Assembly (NCBI RefSeq): GCF_020193655.1
Contig: NZ_JADYVE010000002.1
Span: forward strand, 186,001 to 250,000
Length of the DNA stretch: 64,000 nt
Source: Ensifer sp. IC3342
GTDB lineage: Bacteria > Pseudomonadota > Alphaproteobacteria > Rhizobiales > Rhizobiaceae
Reading direction: 5' to 3'
Positions 63,437 through 64,000 of this stretch are shown here, in pieces. The notes below the pieces were generated by a model that saw only the letters and a list, made by a program, of their open reading frames with translations, ran no database searches and had not been told where the DNA came from. Numbering within the stretch: the stretch's first letter is position 1; each line of letters opens with the position of its first letter. The position numbers were made by a program, and so were the translations under genes.

Positions 63437-64000
63437 GCGCCTTCTCCTTCGTCGGACGAGCGGAACAGACGGTCGAGAACGATGGCGAGAATGACGATGC
63501 AGAGGCCGGATTCGAAACCCCTCGCGATGTTCACCGTGTTCAGCGCCCTGAGGACCGGTACGCCGAGACCGTCGGCGCCCACCAGGGCGGCGATGACGAC
63601 CATGGAGAGCGACAGCATGATCGTCTGGGTAAGTCCGGCCATGATCTGCGGCATTGCGAAAGGCAGTTCCACCTTGCGCAGCACCTGCCATGGCGTGGCG
63701 CCAAAGGACTCGGCTGCCTCGACCAGCGACGGCGGGGTGGAGATGATGCCAAGTCGGGTCAATCGGATCGGCGCGGGGATCGCGAAGATGACTGTGGCGA
63801 TCAGGCCCGGCACCATACCGAGGCCGAAGAGGATCAGCGCCGGAATGAGATAGACGAAGGTGGGAATGGTCTGCATAAGATCGAGAATTGGACGCATGAT
63901 CGAGTAGACCCAGGCACGTCGCGCCGCGGCAATGCCCAACGGAACCCCGACAGCCATGCTGACGAAGCTGGCCGCGAGCACCAGCGCCAGTGTTTCGGTC
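63433..64000 (-). CDS. choW: Quaternary-amine ABC permease (ChoW type), 5' partial
   Basis: This inner-membrane permease is partner of ChoV. The frame is open to the window's right edge (reads TETLALVLAASFVSM...), so the start is outside. It carries the permease EAA-loop region EAAESFGATPWQVLRKVELPFAMPQIMAGL and PALILFGLGMVPG. It overlaps choV by four bases. The binding-protein gene choX is expected just beyond the edge. Confidence 0.9.
   Translation of the reverse strand, partial: TETLALVLAASFVSMAVGVPLGIAAARRAWVYSIMRPILDLMQTIPTFVYLIPALILFGLGMVPGLIATVIFAIPAPIRLTRLGIISTPPSLVEAAESFGATPWQVLRKVELPFAMPQIMAGLTQTIMLSLSMVVIAALVGADGLGVPVLRALNTVNIARGFESGLCIVILAIVLDRLFRSSDEGEGA

Noticed and set aside
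61706..63853. 715-codon open frame on the + strand
   Set aside because: It runs antisense across the HugZ-like gene, the terminator, choV and part of choW, which is not compatible with a real gene.
1..64000. tRNA-Arg gene expected near engA from S. meliloti pSymB
   Set aside because: Both strands of the intergenic regions were read for T-loop and acceptor patterns and none was convincing. The apparent GGATTCGAAACCCC at about 63508 lies inside the choW coding region.

Overview
The window is high-GC alphaproteobacterial DNA that reads as a Sinorhizobium/Ensifer replicon. This rests on near-canonical NolR, BacA, ChvE-GguA-GguB, IdhA and bdhA-xdhA-xdhB gene sets, and on many copies of short two-hairpin intergenic repeats of the RIME type known from rhizobia. 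No rRNA, tRNA, CRISPR array, insertion sequence or phage gene was recognised. Coding density is high and almost every gene is intact; only the two edge genes are cut (an MHYT-GGDEF-EAL protein on the left, a quaternary-amine permease on the right).

Layout. 1-5.4 kb: c-di-GMP enzyme, inositol dehydrogenase idhA, two small genes and gbpR. 5.6-14 kb: sugar operon chvE-gguA-gguB-gguC, then a semialdehyde dehydrogenase and an IlvD/Edd dehydratase. Together these supply uptake and most of a non-phosphorylative aldonate route to 2-oxoglutarate. 14.2-17.5 kb: a tight three-gene cassette (permuted ATP-grasp, alpha-E, transglutaminase-like), a poorly understood predicted peptide-forming or peptide-modifying system. 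The transglutaminase-like protein ends in a Gln/Ser repeat. 17.7-29.5 kb: mostly single genes (GyrI-like, EamA transporter, cysteine hydrolase, RhlE-type helicase, AlkC-like glycosylase, WYL regulator, host-attachment family protein, non-pyrrolysine MttB, MnmD with a divergent FAD oxidoreductase, glycosyltransferase).

30-43.5 kb is a purine-degradation island: DUF1045-puuE-uraD-allA-hiuH on the + strand, and lldD-like, guaD, puuD, a LysR regulator and bdhA-xdhA-xdhB on the - strand. With ade at 57-59 kb it covers adenine/guanine to allantoate and ureidoglycolate to glyoxylate plus urea. Allantoicase and XdhC are not in the window. 43.8-52.6 kb: glpK, an ArsR-SRPBCC pair, LLM oxidoreductase, methionine aminopeptidase, MFS transporter, bacA and a polysaccharide-deacetylase relative. 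52.7-60.6 kb: nnrU, a YfgM-like TPR protein, essential GTPase der/engA, a GH13 glucosidase, ade and an omega-aminotransferase. 61-64 kb: nolR with two tandem self-matching operator boxes, a HugZ-like protein and the choline/betaine-type ABC genes choV-choW.

Gene content resembles the part of S. meliloti pSymB that carries engA, bacA, bdhA-xdhA2-xdhB2 and idhA, but here nolR (chromosomal in S. meliloti, as recalled) lies only about 2 kb from that block. The window may therefore show the arrangement on the other side of the known engA-region chromosome/pSymB translocation. All family calls come from reading motifs; no database search was run.
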